Origin: Chaunax sp. Z400
Taxonomy: Eukaryota > Chordata > Actinopteri > Lophiiformes > Chaunacidae
Assembly: GCA_037577475.1 (NCBI GenBank)
Contig: CM075192.1
Coordinates: 15,502,408-15,566,407 of the forward strand
Reading direction: 5' to 3'
Length of the DNA: 64,000 nucleotides
In this document: positions 27,901 to 38,495 of the stretch, in pieces
Position numbering within the stretch: position 1 is the first letter of the stretch
Layout: each line of letters starts with the position of its first letter
The notes under the pieces: model-generated
Seen by the model: the letters and a program-made list of their open reading frames with translations, nothing else
What the model was told of the DNA's origin: nothing
The model's database searches: none
Translations under genes and position numbers: made by a program

Positions 27901-28842
27901 TCAACCTGCTCATTCCATGTGTGATGATCTCTTTCCTGTCTCCGCTGGGCTTCTATCTGCCTGCTGACTCTGGAGAGAAGGTGTCTTTGGGTGTCACCGT
28001 TATGCTGGCCCTCACTGTCTTTCAGTTGTTGGTCGCAGAGATCATGCCACCATCTGAGAATGTGCCCCTCATTGGTAAGGGCAATAAAATGGGATCAAGT
28101 CCGACATGTGTCACAACTGTGCATTACAACTCTGTCATGACTTTCCTTTCTTATTTCTCCCACAGGTAAATATTACATAGCGACGATGACAATGATCACT
28201 GCCTCCACGGCCTTGACCATCTTCATCATGAACATACACCACTGTGGCCCTGATGCTAAGCCTGTTCCCAAATGGGCCAAGAAATTCATTCTGCAGTACA
28301 TGGCCAGAATGTGTTTTGTTTATGAAGTCGGGGAGAACTGCATGTCACCGCAGTCGGAGAAACAGGAACCTCCACCTGTCGAGATCAACAAGTGCACCAT
28401 GAACGGTCCAACAGGACCATGTAGAGAGGACTGCGTCTTCAAAACGGAGAAAGGACAAGAGGCGGGGGAAGACATGGATCAGATGTTCAGTCCGATAGGC
28501 TCAATGGGGAAGAACCCTACCAACCATTACAGCACTTGGAAGAACGGCATGTTCGTGAGCACGGACTGTGGAGATTCAGTGGATCAGAAGAGATGCAGGA
28601 AGGGAGGTGTGAGTGACGAAGAGAGGAAAGACAGAGAGGTGTCCTGCATCACCCAGAGCAATGAGAAGCAGCTGCTGCGTAACATCGAGTACATAGCCAA
28701 CTGTTACAGAGATCAGAGGGCCACGCAGAAAAGGACTGGGGAGTGGAAGAAAGTAGCCAAAGTTTTAGACCGCTTCTTCATGTGGATATTTTTCATCATG
28801 GTGTTTTTCATGAGCCTCCTCATCATGGGCAAAGCCATATAA
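24955..28842 (+). CDS. chrna10: Nicotinic acetylcholine receptor subunit alpha-10
   Basis: This is a pentameric ligand-gated cation channel subunit. With alpha-9 it forms the hair-cell efferent receptor. Five exons join in phase: 24955-25015, 25823-25968, 26686-26840, 27542-28074 and 28166-28842, making 523 residues. The parts are a signal peptide (1-20), sequons NYT and NVT, the Cys-loop C154-C168, vicinal cysteines C218-C219 that mark an alpha subunit, TM1 (about 236-258), the pore helix TM2 (267-288, EKVSLGVTVMLALTVFQLL), TM3, a long cytoplasmic loop, and TM4 ending GKAI. NDLFTNYTSALRPVEDT and SQIIDMDERNQ fit alpha-10 and alpha-9. The neighbours pgap2 and stim1 favour alpha-10. Exon 3 (155 nt) equals the sum of two exons (45+110) found separately in other nicotinic genes. 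The protein is longer than human alpha-10 (about 450) because of the TM3-TM4 loop. Which teleost duplicate it is cannot be told. Confidence 0.95.
25494..25508. repeat. AC dinucleotide microsatellite
   Basis: A short CA run lies in chrna10 intron 1. It is an ordinary simple repeat. Confidence 0.8.
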
Positions 28843-31667
28843 TTGCAGGACTGAGAACTATGTCTTAATAATGGTTAACATAACACAGAGAATACGACAT
28901 GTTAGTCAAGGACGCTTTAAAAATGACATTTTATCAAATAATTTAATGAACAATCAGATTTTTCAAATTTCCACACCTCTTAGAAACGGTCCATGTTTTT
29001 ATCTCTCACCCCATTGGAGTGTAAGTAGAATTAAATCTTTGATAGACTTTTAGTTTTTAGGCTTTGTTGTTGACAACTTACATTCCCCAACTTTTGTCCC
29101 AACCCTGTGTGACAGTTACAAACCTCAGACAAGAAGTGGCTCCTCTGTTTTCAAATCAATATTTTTTCTATACTTCCAAACATTTTAAACAAATAAAATA
29201 TCTAGTTTCTGTACAGCATTGCAATAAATAGCTACTCTGTTGGCAAATTAGTATTTTATTTTATGTTTCTGTGCGGTGTTGTTTATTTCTTTGTATGAAT
29301 AATCAAGGAATCCACAAAAGCAAGAAGTGACAAATATGATGTCTATGATGCATCATAAATAATTTCTTAATCTCTTACAGATATTCTCAGAAGCACACAG
29401 CCCTGAAACCAATTTATTATTTTACTAGTGCATTACAAAAGGACAGAGGTGAAACAAACAGCACACAAGACAAACTAATGTTCCTCTAATGGTGCCTTGA
29501 GGAACACTGACAGGGTTCTAGATACTATATTTCCAAAGGTGACAATGTGGCTTTCTTTTACTACTTTGATTTAATTTTGAAATAAACACATAAATAAACA
29601 CACAAGGAAGTATAAGAGGTGATTTTACTATCATGACATGAGAGTAAATCCCAACTTTACACAAGAATCAGTTGTAAAGATATAAAACCAGGCATGGTTC
29701 TGTAACTAAATCAGTAAACAAGTTCTCAGTAGAACTCCTACAGGTTGTCTGTTTAATCCCCTGGATCACCAACATTTCACCAACAGCAGCTTGGCTCTCG
29801 ATGTGTATTATCCCTGGCCTTTATGTTGCAAAATGGGCCATGGCTCTAATTTCAACACAAAGGAAAACAAAATCCTTCATAAGTATTACTGTGTTTTTAA
29901 TTAGTTTGGAAAAACTATTTGAGAAATGTGCACTGACAAGTTCAGAGAAGGGGAGGATTGATTTTGCAGCCAGAATTAAATGCAACTTAATCAAACCACT
30001 CTGGGAACACTGGTTGACCTTTATTGAGAGAAAGTCCCGGTGGCCTACAGAGGATTCAGTTTGTACAGCAAAGAAAGCCACAGCAGAGGTTTCAGGTTGA
30101 GGGTGACGGGTCCATTGGTCTATAACTGAATCAATGTGTGTGCAAACCTACTGGACAAACCACAGTTCAAATCAACATAACCTGACTGTTGCAAATAAAA
30201 TCTACATAGAAAGGCTCTCGATAGAAGACTCACACCACGCACTTTGCTAATCATTGAACAAAATAAATACGATTATTATCACACTTCATTTGTCGTACAT
30301 AGAAAGAAAGCCCACAGAAAGCAATTAGAAGGTCAAATGAATTATCAAAGCCACTCCAGGGTCCATCATGTCCATTTCTCTTGGGGGAGATGATTCGTCT
30401 TTGCTGATGTCCTAATGTCCTAACAGCTCTTTTGTGTGTATGAACAAGGTCTTGTCCCCAAACGCCTGATGTGACCACTTCAGTACTCTCTTTTAATTAG
30501 TATTTTTCTTCTGGGACATATAAAAAAAAATCAGTGCAATAGCAACACAATTCTAATAAGTTATAGTTTTTAATTGATGAAGCTATAGGATGAATTCATT
30601 AAAACTGTGTATTTTATAAAACTTTACAGATTAACAGAGAGAAACAAACCAACACACAAAAGTGAAGACTATTTTGTGATACATGAACATCAGCTGTGAA
30701 CTTAATATTTAAAAATGTTAAACATAATGGTATAAGTAACGATTAAAGTTGAAGAATAAAAATGTTTATGCCACAAGTTGGAATGTCACATGTTGGGTGT
30801 TATTAAACAATGTTCTTCATTAGCAAATAACAAGGAATCTCATTATCAACTGGAGGTTTACTAATTGTCCAGGGATTAATTACAATGTGACACAGTAAAT
30901 AACATATCATTTAATTACGTCTCAAAGGGGCTCATTAATAAATGTGTTTTGACAAAGCAATGATGCGTCCGGCTGATGTAACTTTGCCAGTTTGTAGAGT
31001 ATCTAGTTACATAATATTGATGCAGAAGTCCTTGGAGAAGAAAAGAGTTGGAAAAAAAATTATTTAATGTATTTATTTTGTTGTGTGATATCAATGCAGC
31101 CTTTTCAAAGCTCCATTTCAGGAATTTGAGCAGTGCTATAGGCCAAATGTGGGTTTAAAATTGGACTTAAGAGCCCATCATTAAAATGACTGCTTATTCT
31201 GGATTTATAAAATTCAAACTCTGAAACTAACACAGTATAGATTTTACAAGTTAAAGCAACTGAAAGAGGCCAGAGAGCACTCGAAGAGTCCAAACCTCCA
31301 CTAAGACAGTTCTTTTTCCCCATTATTTCCTAGCACCTAAAAGCAATAGTCCAATGATAGTTTGACCCTCATAATATGACTCCTTGACTACGAAAATCTA
31401 TTTCTACAATTTGGAAACTACTATCTGCAAGCCCTATAAATTTAAACATTCTGATCATCACGTCTGGAATATTACTTGGATCCAGATCAGGCTTTGATGT
31501 GTGGTAGATCTTATGGAGATGTCATTATGTAATGTTTGACCATTGGCATTATCCATGAAGTTAGAGGCAAAACTCTTGTAATTGCCCCTATCCCACATTG
31601 GTAAAGAAAAGTATTCTGGGTGCAGACGATGATCTGCGTCATCACTAAAATCTGCTAACTTAACCTG
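28843..31667. other. chrna10 3' flank and gene-free spacer
   Basis: A polyadenylation signal AATAAA at 29192-29197, with another near 29224, follows the chrna10 stop by about 350 bases and is its likely 3' end. Beyond that I see only AT-rich spacer. The open frame of about 100 codons at 29801-30100 has no recognisable protein features. Confidence 0.5.
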
Positions 31668-32342
31668 CTAACAGACAGACAGAACAAATAAACCAATGGC
31701 AGCAAAGATGATGATCCAGATCACCACCAAAATCTTATGGATTGTTCCTTCGTAGCCTGCCTCTCCAAAAAAAAAAAAGTTAATTAGAATCTGTTCCTAA
31801 GTTTTTCAGTAATCCTGCTGAAAGACCAAGAAACAAACTCTGGCAAAATTATTCCCTCCTTGGCAGAGGTAAATATATAAAGTTCAGCCGATTTTGATTT
31901 ATTGTGCCACAGTGTAGAGTTGATGATGCAGTCAGCAATTCTGGTAATTAATGATTAAAAAAAAGTTTATACTCAGGGGCATATCATCAGGAGAGGCAAA
32001 CCACATAAATATTTGGCCCCCCGCAAAAAAATTTGGGAATTGTGGTCCCCAAACAACCACTTAAATCGACATAGTTTGCAATGACAACTTTAAAACCCCT
32101 GTAAACCTCCAATGAAGGCACTATACGGTGTACGACCAACACCCCAAAAGTCCCCTAAGTGGGCCCACATTTAGCTTCTATATGACAGGTGGATATTGTT
32201 AATTTGGACACTTCCACAACTGAATTGTCATGCATGCAAGGTTAGTCAGTGCAATAAAACAAACATACCTGTCTGGTCATCAGAAATAGAAGAAGAAACA
32301 GGAGGAGGAAAGACGACACCAGGATAGTGTTGAGTGGATAGC
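31668..32342 (-). CDS. Candidate small tail-anchored membrane protein, 3' two exons
   Basis: I do not recognise this gene. Two minus-strand exons fit together: 32342-32269 (74 nt; acceptor ccactgtag, donor ACAG|GTATGT) and 31762-31668 (acceptor tttttttggag, stop TAG). Joined, one frame stays open. It reads a hydrophilic, proline- and acid-rich stretch (PGVVFPPPVSSS, then ISDDQTEAGYEGTIHK) and then a single hydrophobic helix (ILVVIWIIIFAAIGLFVLSV) ending in Cys-stop. Such a C-terminal helix suggests a tail-anchored protein, its N-terminus facing the cytosol. The first exon and start codon were not found in the 900 bases upstream. A second frame of the first exon is also hydrophobic, so the frame choice rests on the 3' exon. 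It could still be chance. Confidence 0.42.
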
Positions 32343-32762
32343 CTACAGTGGTAACAAATAAATACACTATGATTAGGTTGATTTTACTTTATACACTGTG
32401 CAGGCAAATGTGCTGACGGTAGCTAGGTAGCTGGATAAGGCCACTTATATCAGTTCATCTCATTTAGCATACTGTTCTAATGAGTCACAGCTTGTGGACG
32501 CATCTCTTCAGATGCTTATTTTCTAATAAGCTGAGAAGTGTTATTTGCTATTTGCAAAATGACACACGGATATAGGCAATGAAAAAGCAGGTCACAGGTA
32601 AATCTAAAGATAAAAAGCATCCGAGTGATACGAAATCTACCAGCAAACTTTTACATATTTTACACATGCTAAGCCAAGATAGTTAGCTCATGATAAGCTA
32701 ACTAGCCAGGTAAGAAAAAACAGTATAAAAGTTAACTAGCAATTAATTTGTGACATGTTAAA

Positions 32763-32774
32763 TAGAATTTAATT

Positions 32775-32810
<36 letters not shown>

Positions 32811-32822
32811 AATTAAATTCTA
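32763..32822. repeat. Perfect 60-bp palindrome with AT core
   Basis: TAGAATTTAATTCAATAT reads into an AT dinucleotide core, and the right half is the exact reverse complement of the left over all 30 bases. It could extrude as a cruciform. The non-AT arms suggest a small foldback insertion or a microsatellite grown inside an existing inverted repeat. Confidence 0.9.
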
Positions 32823-33285
32823 GAGTTAACCTTTAACACCAACATTAATTAAACATAAATCAATAACTTTTGTTCCTTCTGCTTAACCTAACTGTAATTA
32901 GGTGACATGAGGACACGTTTTTACTGTTTTATGGGTATAGAATTTATTTATCTTTAAAAAAAAACTATGTATGTAATTTGAGGGTACAATTTATTTTTTC
33001 TTAAATACTTGCTGGGCTCTTCAGCTTTGCTTTGAGGGATCTGAGAACTTTGCACTAATACTAATCCTGATATTATCATCTTTCCTAAACCCCTGACAAT
33101 CCCAGAGGCAAAAGGTGACGTAACTGACTCACAGTCATGGTTATGGTGGCAATAAATAAAGCAAGGTGGTCAGGGCAGCTCTCAACACTTCACGTGGAAC
33201 AAATTTGAAAGTGACATGTTTTCTAACTTGTAATTTGCTGACTCAGTTTTCATTGCTGTTTTTATTCTTTCTAATCTAAGGTAAT

Positions 33286-34224
33286 ATGGAAAACAAATCT
33301 TTTGGGTTCAGCTCTGAGTTAACCCTGGATCCATTTGTTATTCCACCAGGAGGAAAATATCCCATATTTTTTCTTGGCATTATAATTTATTTTTTCGGGA
33401 TTTTTTGTAACCTGACCTTGTTGACTTTGATCATTCTGAAGAGGAACCTCCACAAGCCCATGTATTTCATCCTGTTTAGTCTCCCCCTTAATGACCTGAT
33501 AGGCATTACTGCAATGTTACCAAAAGTACTTTCAGACATTGTTACGGAGACAAATAGGGTTTACTATCCTCTCTGTGTTTTACAAGCATTCTTTCTCCAC
33601 ATGTATGGTGGTGGAATTTTGTTTATTCTTGCAGCCATGTCTTTTGATCGTTATGCTGCCATCTGCATGCCGCTGCGCTACAGCTCCATCATGACGCCCA
33701 GAGTTGTTGTCTGCATTATCTCTCTAGTTTGGGGTCTTGACTTTGTCTTGATTGTGTCACTGTTCTCTTTGCAGATAAGACTTCCCATTTGCAAATCTGT
33801 TATTATGAATGTGTTCTGTGATAACCCATCCCTCTTGAAGCTTACATGCAGAAACACGACCGTCAATAACATCATAGGATTATTTAACACAGCTGTCATG
33901 CAACTTATAAGTGTGTCTGTTCAGGCATTCTCCTATGTGAAGATACTGATCACATGTGTGGTTTCAAGGAGGTCTGAAACAAAGATGAAAGCTGTCAACA
34001 CTTGTGTTGCACAGCTGGTTATACTAATCATATTTGAGTTTGTGGGAACTTTCACAATTTTATCTCACAGGTTCGAAAATGTCTCCGCTGAATTGCAAAA
34101 GATAATGGGCATGCTAATATTTCTCATACCTCCTCTATTGAATCCAATTGTATATGGTCTGTATACGAGTGAAGTACGCAACACTCTACTGAGAGTCTTA
34201 AAAAAGAGCACAGTATCTGGGTAA
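33286..34224 (+). CDS. Olfactory receptor (OR1 of cluster)
   Basis: This is a seven-helix odorant GPCR that acts in the cilia of olfactory neurons. It is one uninterrupted exon of 312 codons, the usual length. There is an N-terminal sequon NKS at residue 3, PMYFILFSLPLNDL at the TM2 side, the TM3 end MSFDRYAAICMPLRY (the DRY motif), the TM6 start KAVNTCVAQL, and the TM7 motif PLLNPIVYGL. A splice acceptor (ctaatctaag) lies just before the ATG, as expected for an OR with an untranslated 5' exon. All landmark residues are intact, so it is probably functional. It resembles OR2 (37557) more than OR3. The subfamily cannot be named from sequence alone, and no ligand can be inferred. Confidence 0.95.
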   Translation: MENKSFGFSSELTLDPFVIPPGGKYPIFFLGIIIYFFGIFCNLTLLTLIILKRNLHKPMYFILFSLPLNDLIGITAMLPKVLSDIVTETNRVYYPLCVLQAFFLHMYGGGILFILAAMSFDRYAAICMPLRYSSIMTPRVVVCIISLVWGLDFVLIVSLFSLQIRLPICKSVIMNVFCDNPSLLKLTCRNTTVNNIIGLFNTAVMQLISVSVQAFSYVKILITCVVSRRSETKMKAVNTCVAQLVILIIFEFVGTFTILSHRFENVSAELQKIMGMLIFLIPPLLNPIVYGLYTSEVRNTLLRVLKKSTVSG

Positions 34225-37200
34225 ATCTGTACACAATTGGGTGAACAGAATTTAATTTTGTCTTTTTGAACTACAATCGTCATCATAACACCGTGCTATA
34301 TCTGGAGCACATTGATAGTGGAAAACAATATCAGCTATGCATGTGTCAGTGCTTCAACTCGAATACAAACTAAAATCACTGTCAAAAGTTTTGTTCTTCC
34401 CTTTATTATTCTACACCGAAATGCTGTTTTCTAGTGTTGGACAGATGATTTACTGGATTTATTCTTTATCAAAATGCTTTTTCCTCAATACAACTTAAAA
34501 TTAAATGGGTTTATAATAGGCGACAGAACATAGATGTAGTAAATATGTGCTTTTTATTGTGATCTCTTCTTTTGTATTTCTTTGCTGTGTAAAGTGCTTT
34601 GTGTTTGAGTACAATTGTGTAAAATTTTAAATGGAGACATTTGTCTAATACAGCACACAGTTTAACATCTCACACTGTCCATGATCTGTAATACTTAACA
34701 TTTTCATATCAGTCTTTCATAAAATATCTCAAATATTTAACATGTTCATGATCTTTTCCTCACTTTTGATTGTATGTTCAAATATTTGTTCTGAATAAGA
34801 GCGGACTTTGCAAACCTTCCTCTTGAATGTTTTATTTAATTTTTATGCACTCCATTCGCGATAACTACCTGCTATGTAAAGTGCAAAGAACTTTAAATCC
34901 ATTAATCACACAGCAGTTATTTGCTGAATCCAAAACAAATACAAATATGCAGAATATGTAGAAGATGTGCTTATGTTTACTGTGTGGTCGTAGAAAATAC
35001 ACACACCCTCAAACATATTCCAAGTTGTTCAGTTGTAAAGAAATGATAGAGAGCTCAGTTAATAACATTAATTTCATTTATATTCCATCACATGATCCTG
35101 ATACAGTACATATAACCAGATGCAATTTTATGTGAAGGTAAGGGGCTCTATAGAAAAAAGATAATTTAACAGGAAAGATCTGTCTATATGTTTTGTCTCA
35201 TGTTTGGTAAATAAATGACTCAAAATATGAGTGTAGGGAGGTGGAGAGAGATGCTGTAACTATGGGTCAGAGCGGGACTTGGCAGGTGGAGGAAACCTAA
35301 ACTCTAGTGAGCCAGAGTAGGTCCAGAGAAAATATGTAATTTCATGCATTTAAATTTCATAACATCTGTACAATCTCATTACATCATTTCCCCTGCTGTG
35401 ATAAAGACAGATTAGTCTACTTCAGTAAAGTGAAGTGACTAAATGGTGCAAAGATGACAGAATGTTGTGTATTGTTGCCTTCTATAGTTCAAATGAAATC
35501 ATGTTTTGGTCATTTAGTCCGTACCTGCAAAATAATCATCAATAATGTTGTTCCTTGCAGTTAAATGCAAGTCCAGAGCTAGTGCAGCTTATCAACAATG
35601 GGTCCCGCCTTCCCCTGTGTGGCTGGCCTTGCTCTGGCATGTGGTGTGGATCTGTCATGGGCCCCCCCTTCCCGTGCGGGTGGGTGACTCCCTTCTCCGT
35701 GACGGCCCATACGGTGTGGTGCCGGGGCCTCCCACTGCAACCCAGCCCCGTGCCGGGTCCTCCGCCGGTGCCGGGGGGTCCCTTTGCCAGTGTTTGTTGG
35801 TTGGTTGGTCAGCAGCTGAAGTCCTGCAGGATCCGTTCATTTCTAATTTTATGTTATTACACTTATTAACAACATGCACCAAACATTAATCACTGCCTTC
35901 ATTGCAGTAATTGTTATTCACTTGTTGTCCTTAAATGTTATTAAAATTCAGTTTGACATTGGTTGAACTCAGACAATAGTCAGACAATAATAATATATTA
36001 TGACTGTATAATTATCCTATAGGTTTGTGTCGTTATATTGAGCCTATTGGTTCCACTGTAATTACCAAAGAACATAAATCTCCATGGTAATCAGGCCAAC
36101 ATTGTTTCAGTATGATCAGTATCACTTTCTATCAAACTGGATGAACTTCAGCTGCTCTTGGGGAAAATCAGAGACCAACTGTCCAGCTTCCAACTCCTCA
36201 CTTCACAGGTATCTGATTTTAAGTGGTGGGTGAGATGATTTGACAGTGAATCTGTTCTCCTGGCTTAGAATCATTTTTAATAAAATGTCAATATTTCCAG
36301 TCTCCCCTCTGAGTTTGTTTCATTCAAGCTGTTTAGCATTTACATTCCATCACGGTCCAAAGTGCAGCATTGTGGATTAGAGCTATCTGGAGTGTGATGA
36401 GTGGACAAACCTTTTTTTGTCTGTAATTATAACAAAAGGAAAACTAAGCCATAAATTCTCCAAATACTTTCACCCAAAGTTAATAATATAAACTTTTGCA
36501 CATTATCAGGTCAATATTTTACACATTCCTTCATTAAACTGTACAGCTCCTCAAACAACTATTGTACATGTTGTGGTTTTAATTGAACTGTTTCTAAATA
36601 ATATCATTTATTATAATTATCATTTCATAATATGTTATTGTTAATTTTCTATTTTCTATTCATGCTTTTTGACTTGCAGTGCTTGCTTTTATCTTTCTTT
36701 ATACTTTGCATACCATGTTTATTGTCATGCACTAATATACCAAGGCAAAGTCTGCACATGAATGCCTACCTGACAGTCAACCTAATTCAGATTCAGACTC
36801 AGTAATGCCTTAAAACATTTGTAGGCTCATTTAAACACATGCAATTTACATTAATGCCACTAAATGTATTGAAAATTCTTTGAAAATCTGTTGCCTGTGT
36901 CAAATAAATCCCCATTATTGTGTTTATGTTAGTGTGTGGATGGTTTTCTTCAAAAGCCCCTTGTGAGCAGTGACTTCAGAACAACCTAAAGATAAACTTT
37001 GTGGGGAACTCTGGGGAGCTGTCTGGTGTTCAGCACAGATCTCTCCTATAAATCTGCTTATCCTATGGCACTGTTACCACTTGGTCATTGCCACTATGTC
37101 TAGAACTGTGTTGTGATAATTCATTGGATGTGTATCATTGCAAGATTTATACAGCTCTTTTTCTGTCATTCCTATATGTGTATTTTGTTCCTGGAGTTTT

Positions 37201-37556
37201 AGTGAAAAGATACATATGATAGACTATAACCTGTTTTTTATGCACAGTTTTTGACATATAATGTACCATGTTTAACTGACACGTGTGCGGACACATGGTG
37301 GCATGTGCACATTCAGGCTTTGACGTGGTAAGTTCTGTCCTCAACAGAGAGTATTTTACACTTTGCTTATTACTTTTCACATGTAACTGTTCTTTTCACT
37401 ATTTCTGCATCGTTATCTATTTAATATTGTTTGTTTTTACTTGTATTCTCATGCACTCCAATGTCCTTGCTAAACTAATGTTTTGTATGAAATATTGCTA
37501 CCCAATAATGAAATTCTAAATGATTTTTCAATTTTCTAGGGTGGAAGAACATAAAA
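34225..37556. other. OR spacer with GC-rich insert
   Basis: This is AT-rich spacer with no further receptor fragment found on either strand. It contains the GC-rich island at 35560-35840. Near 36140-36215 a short plus-strand reading, KLDELQLLLGKIRDQ, is reminiscent of the start of a fish LINE endonuclease region. That part is a weak call. Confidence 0.45.
35560..35840. other. Isolated GC-rich island
   Basis: About 280 bases rich in G+C, including runs such as GGGCCCCCCCTTCCCGTGCG, sit in otherwise AT-rich DNA. Open frames of about 104-114 codons exist in two plus frames, but this is expected at high GC because stop codons are rare. No protein family is recognised. It is more likely an inserted repeat than a gene. 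Confidence 0.45.
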
Positions 37557-38495
37557 ATGGACAACTTGTACAACACATCATCTGTTTTAGTGCTCAATCG
37601 CTTCAATCTGCCCTCTGAAACTGTCTTTCCTGCATTTCTTTTTGCAACTTTAAGCTACATGATCATACTTTTTTGCAACCTTATTCTAATCTTAATCATT
37701 GTACTGAACAAATCTCTTCATCAACCCATGTATCTAATTCTGTTGAACCTTCCTATCACTGACCTTATGGGCTCCTCAGCATTCTTTTTACAGGTCATTA
37801 AAGAACTACTGACAAACAGCAAGACAATGCAATACTCATCTTGTGTTGCCCAAGCTGTGTTTATCCACATCTATGCAGCAGGCACCGTGTTCACTCTGAC
37901 TGCTATGGCATATGATAGATATATTGCCATATGTTGTCCTTTGAAATACAACACAGTGATGACTAACGCTCACGTTATGACAATAATCACAGGTATATGG
38001 ATTGTTGATTTAATTTTAACGGGTATTCTTTTTTTTCTGGTGTTGCGTTTACCCCGCTGTCGATCTGAACTGACAAACCCTTACTGTGATAATCCAACTT
38101 TGCTGTCTCTGGTCTGTGCCAACATAACCATAAATAACTTTTATGGACTTTTTACAGTTGCTTTTACACAAGTGCTCGCTAATGGAACCATTTTCTATAC
38201 ATATCTCCGGATCCTTATTGAATGCTTCAGGTCCAAACGATCAGACACCAAAGCCAAAGCGCTGCAGACATGTGCTACACATCTCATTGTTTTTCTCCTG
38301 TTGGAGTGTCTGGGTCTTTTCACCATCATATCATACAGAATAAAGGATGTTTCACCACATTTAAGACGATTCCTGGGGGTGTCTACATTAATTTTCCCCC
38401 CAACATTGAATCCAATCATCTATGGACTGAAAACAAATGAAATTCGAGACAAAATAGTGCACTTCTGTAAGAATAAAATACTTCCATCTTATTGA
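37557..38495 (+). CDS. Olfactory receptor (OR2 of cluster)
   Basis: This is a second intact single-exon odorant receptor of 312 codons on the same strand as OR1. Landmarks are a glycosylation sequon NTS near residue 6, QPMYLILLNLPITDLMG, the TM3 end MAYDRYIAICCPLKY, KALQTCATHLIVFLL at TM6, and PPTLNPIIYGLKTNEIRDK at TM7. The first extracellular-loop cysteine (SSCVAQA) and the second-loop cysteines (LPRCRSELTNPYCDNPTL) are present. The second loop matches OR1 (FCDNPSLL), so the two are probably tandem duplicates that have since diverged. An acceptor (ttttctag) lies 18 bases before the ATG, implying an untranslated 5' exon. Confidence 0.95.
   Translation: MDNLYNTSSVLVLNRFNLPSETVFPAFLFATLSYMIILFCNLILILIIVLNKSLHQPMYLILLNLPITDLMGSSAFFLQVIKELLTNSKTMQYSSCVAQAVFIHIYAAGTVFTLTAMAYDRYIAICCPLKYNTVMTNAHVMTIITGIWIVDLILTGILFFLVLRLPRCRSELTNPYCDNPTLLSLVCANITINNFYGLFTVAFTQVLANGTIFYTYLRILIECFRSKRSDTKAKALQTCATHLIVFLLLECLGLFTIISYRIKDVSPHLRRFLGVSTLIFPPTLNPIIYGLKTNEIRDKIVHFCKNKILPSY

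Noticed and set aside
29801..30100. Open frame of 99 codons after chrna10
   Set aside because: There is no recognisable domain, no splice or start context, and the opposite strand is equally open. It is probably chance.
31668..31762. Assignment of the tail-anchored helix to a named micropeptide such as phospholamban, sarcolipin or myoregulin
   Set aside because: Only the general shape agrees. No diagnostic residues could be matched, so no name is given.
32640..32667. Possible first exon for the small membrane protein (short ATG frame before a GTAGAT donor)
   Set aside because: Its phase (0) does not match the frame that stays open through the two downstream exons.
35545..35889. Open frames of 104-114 codons in the GC-rich island
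   Set aside because: High GC makes long frames likely by chance, and the three overlapping frames disagree. No family is recognised.
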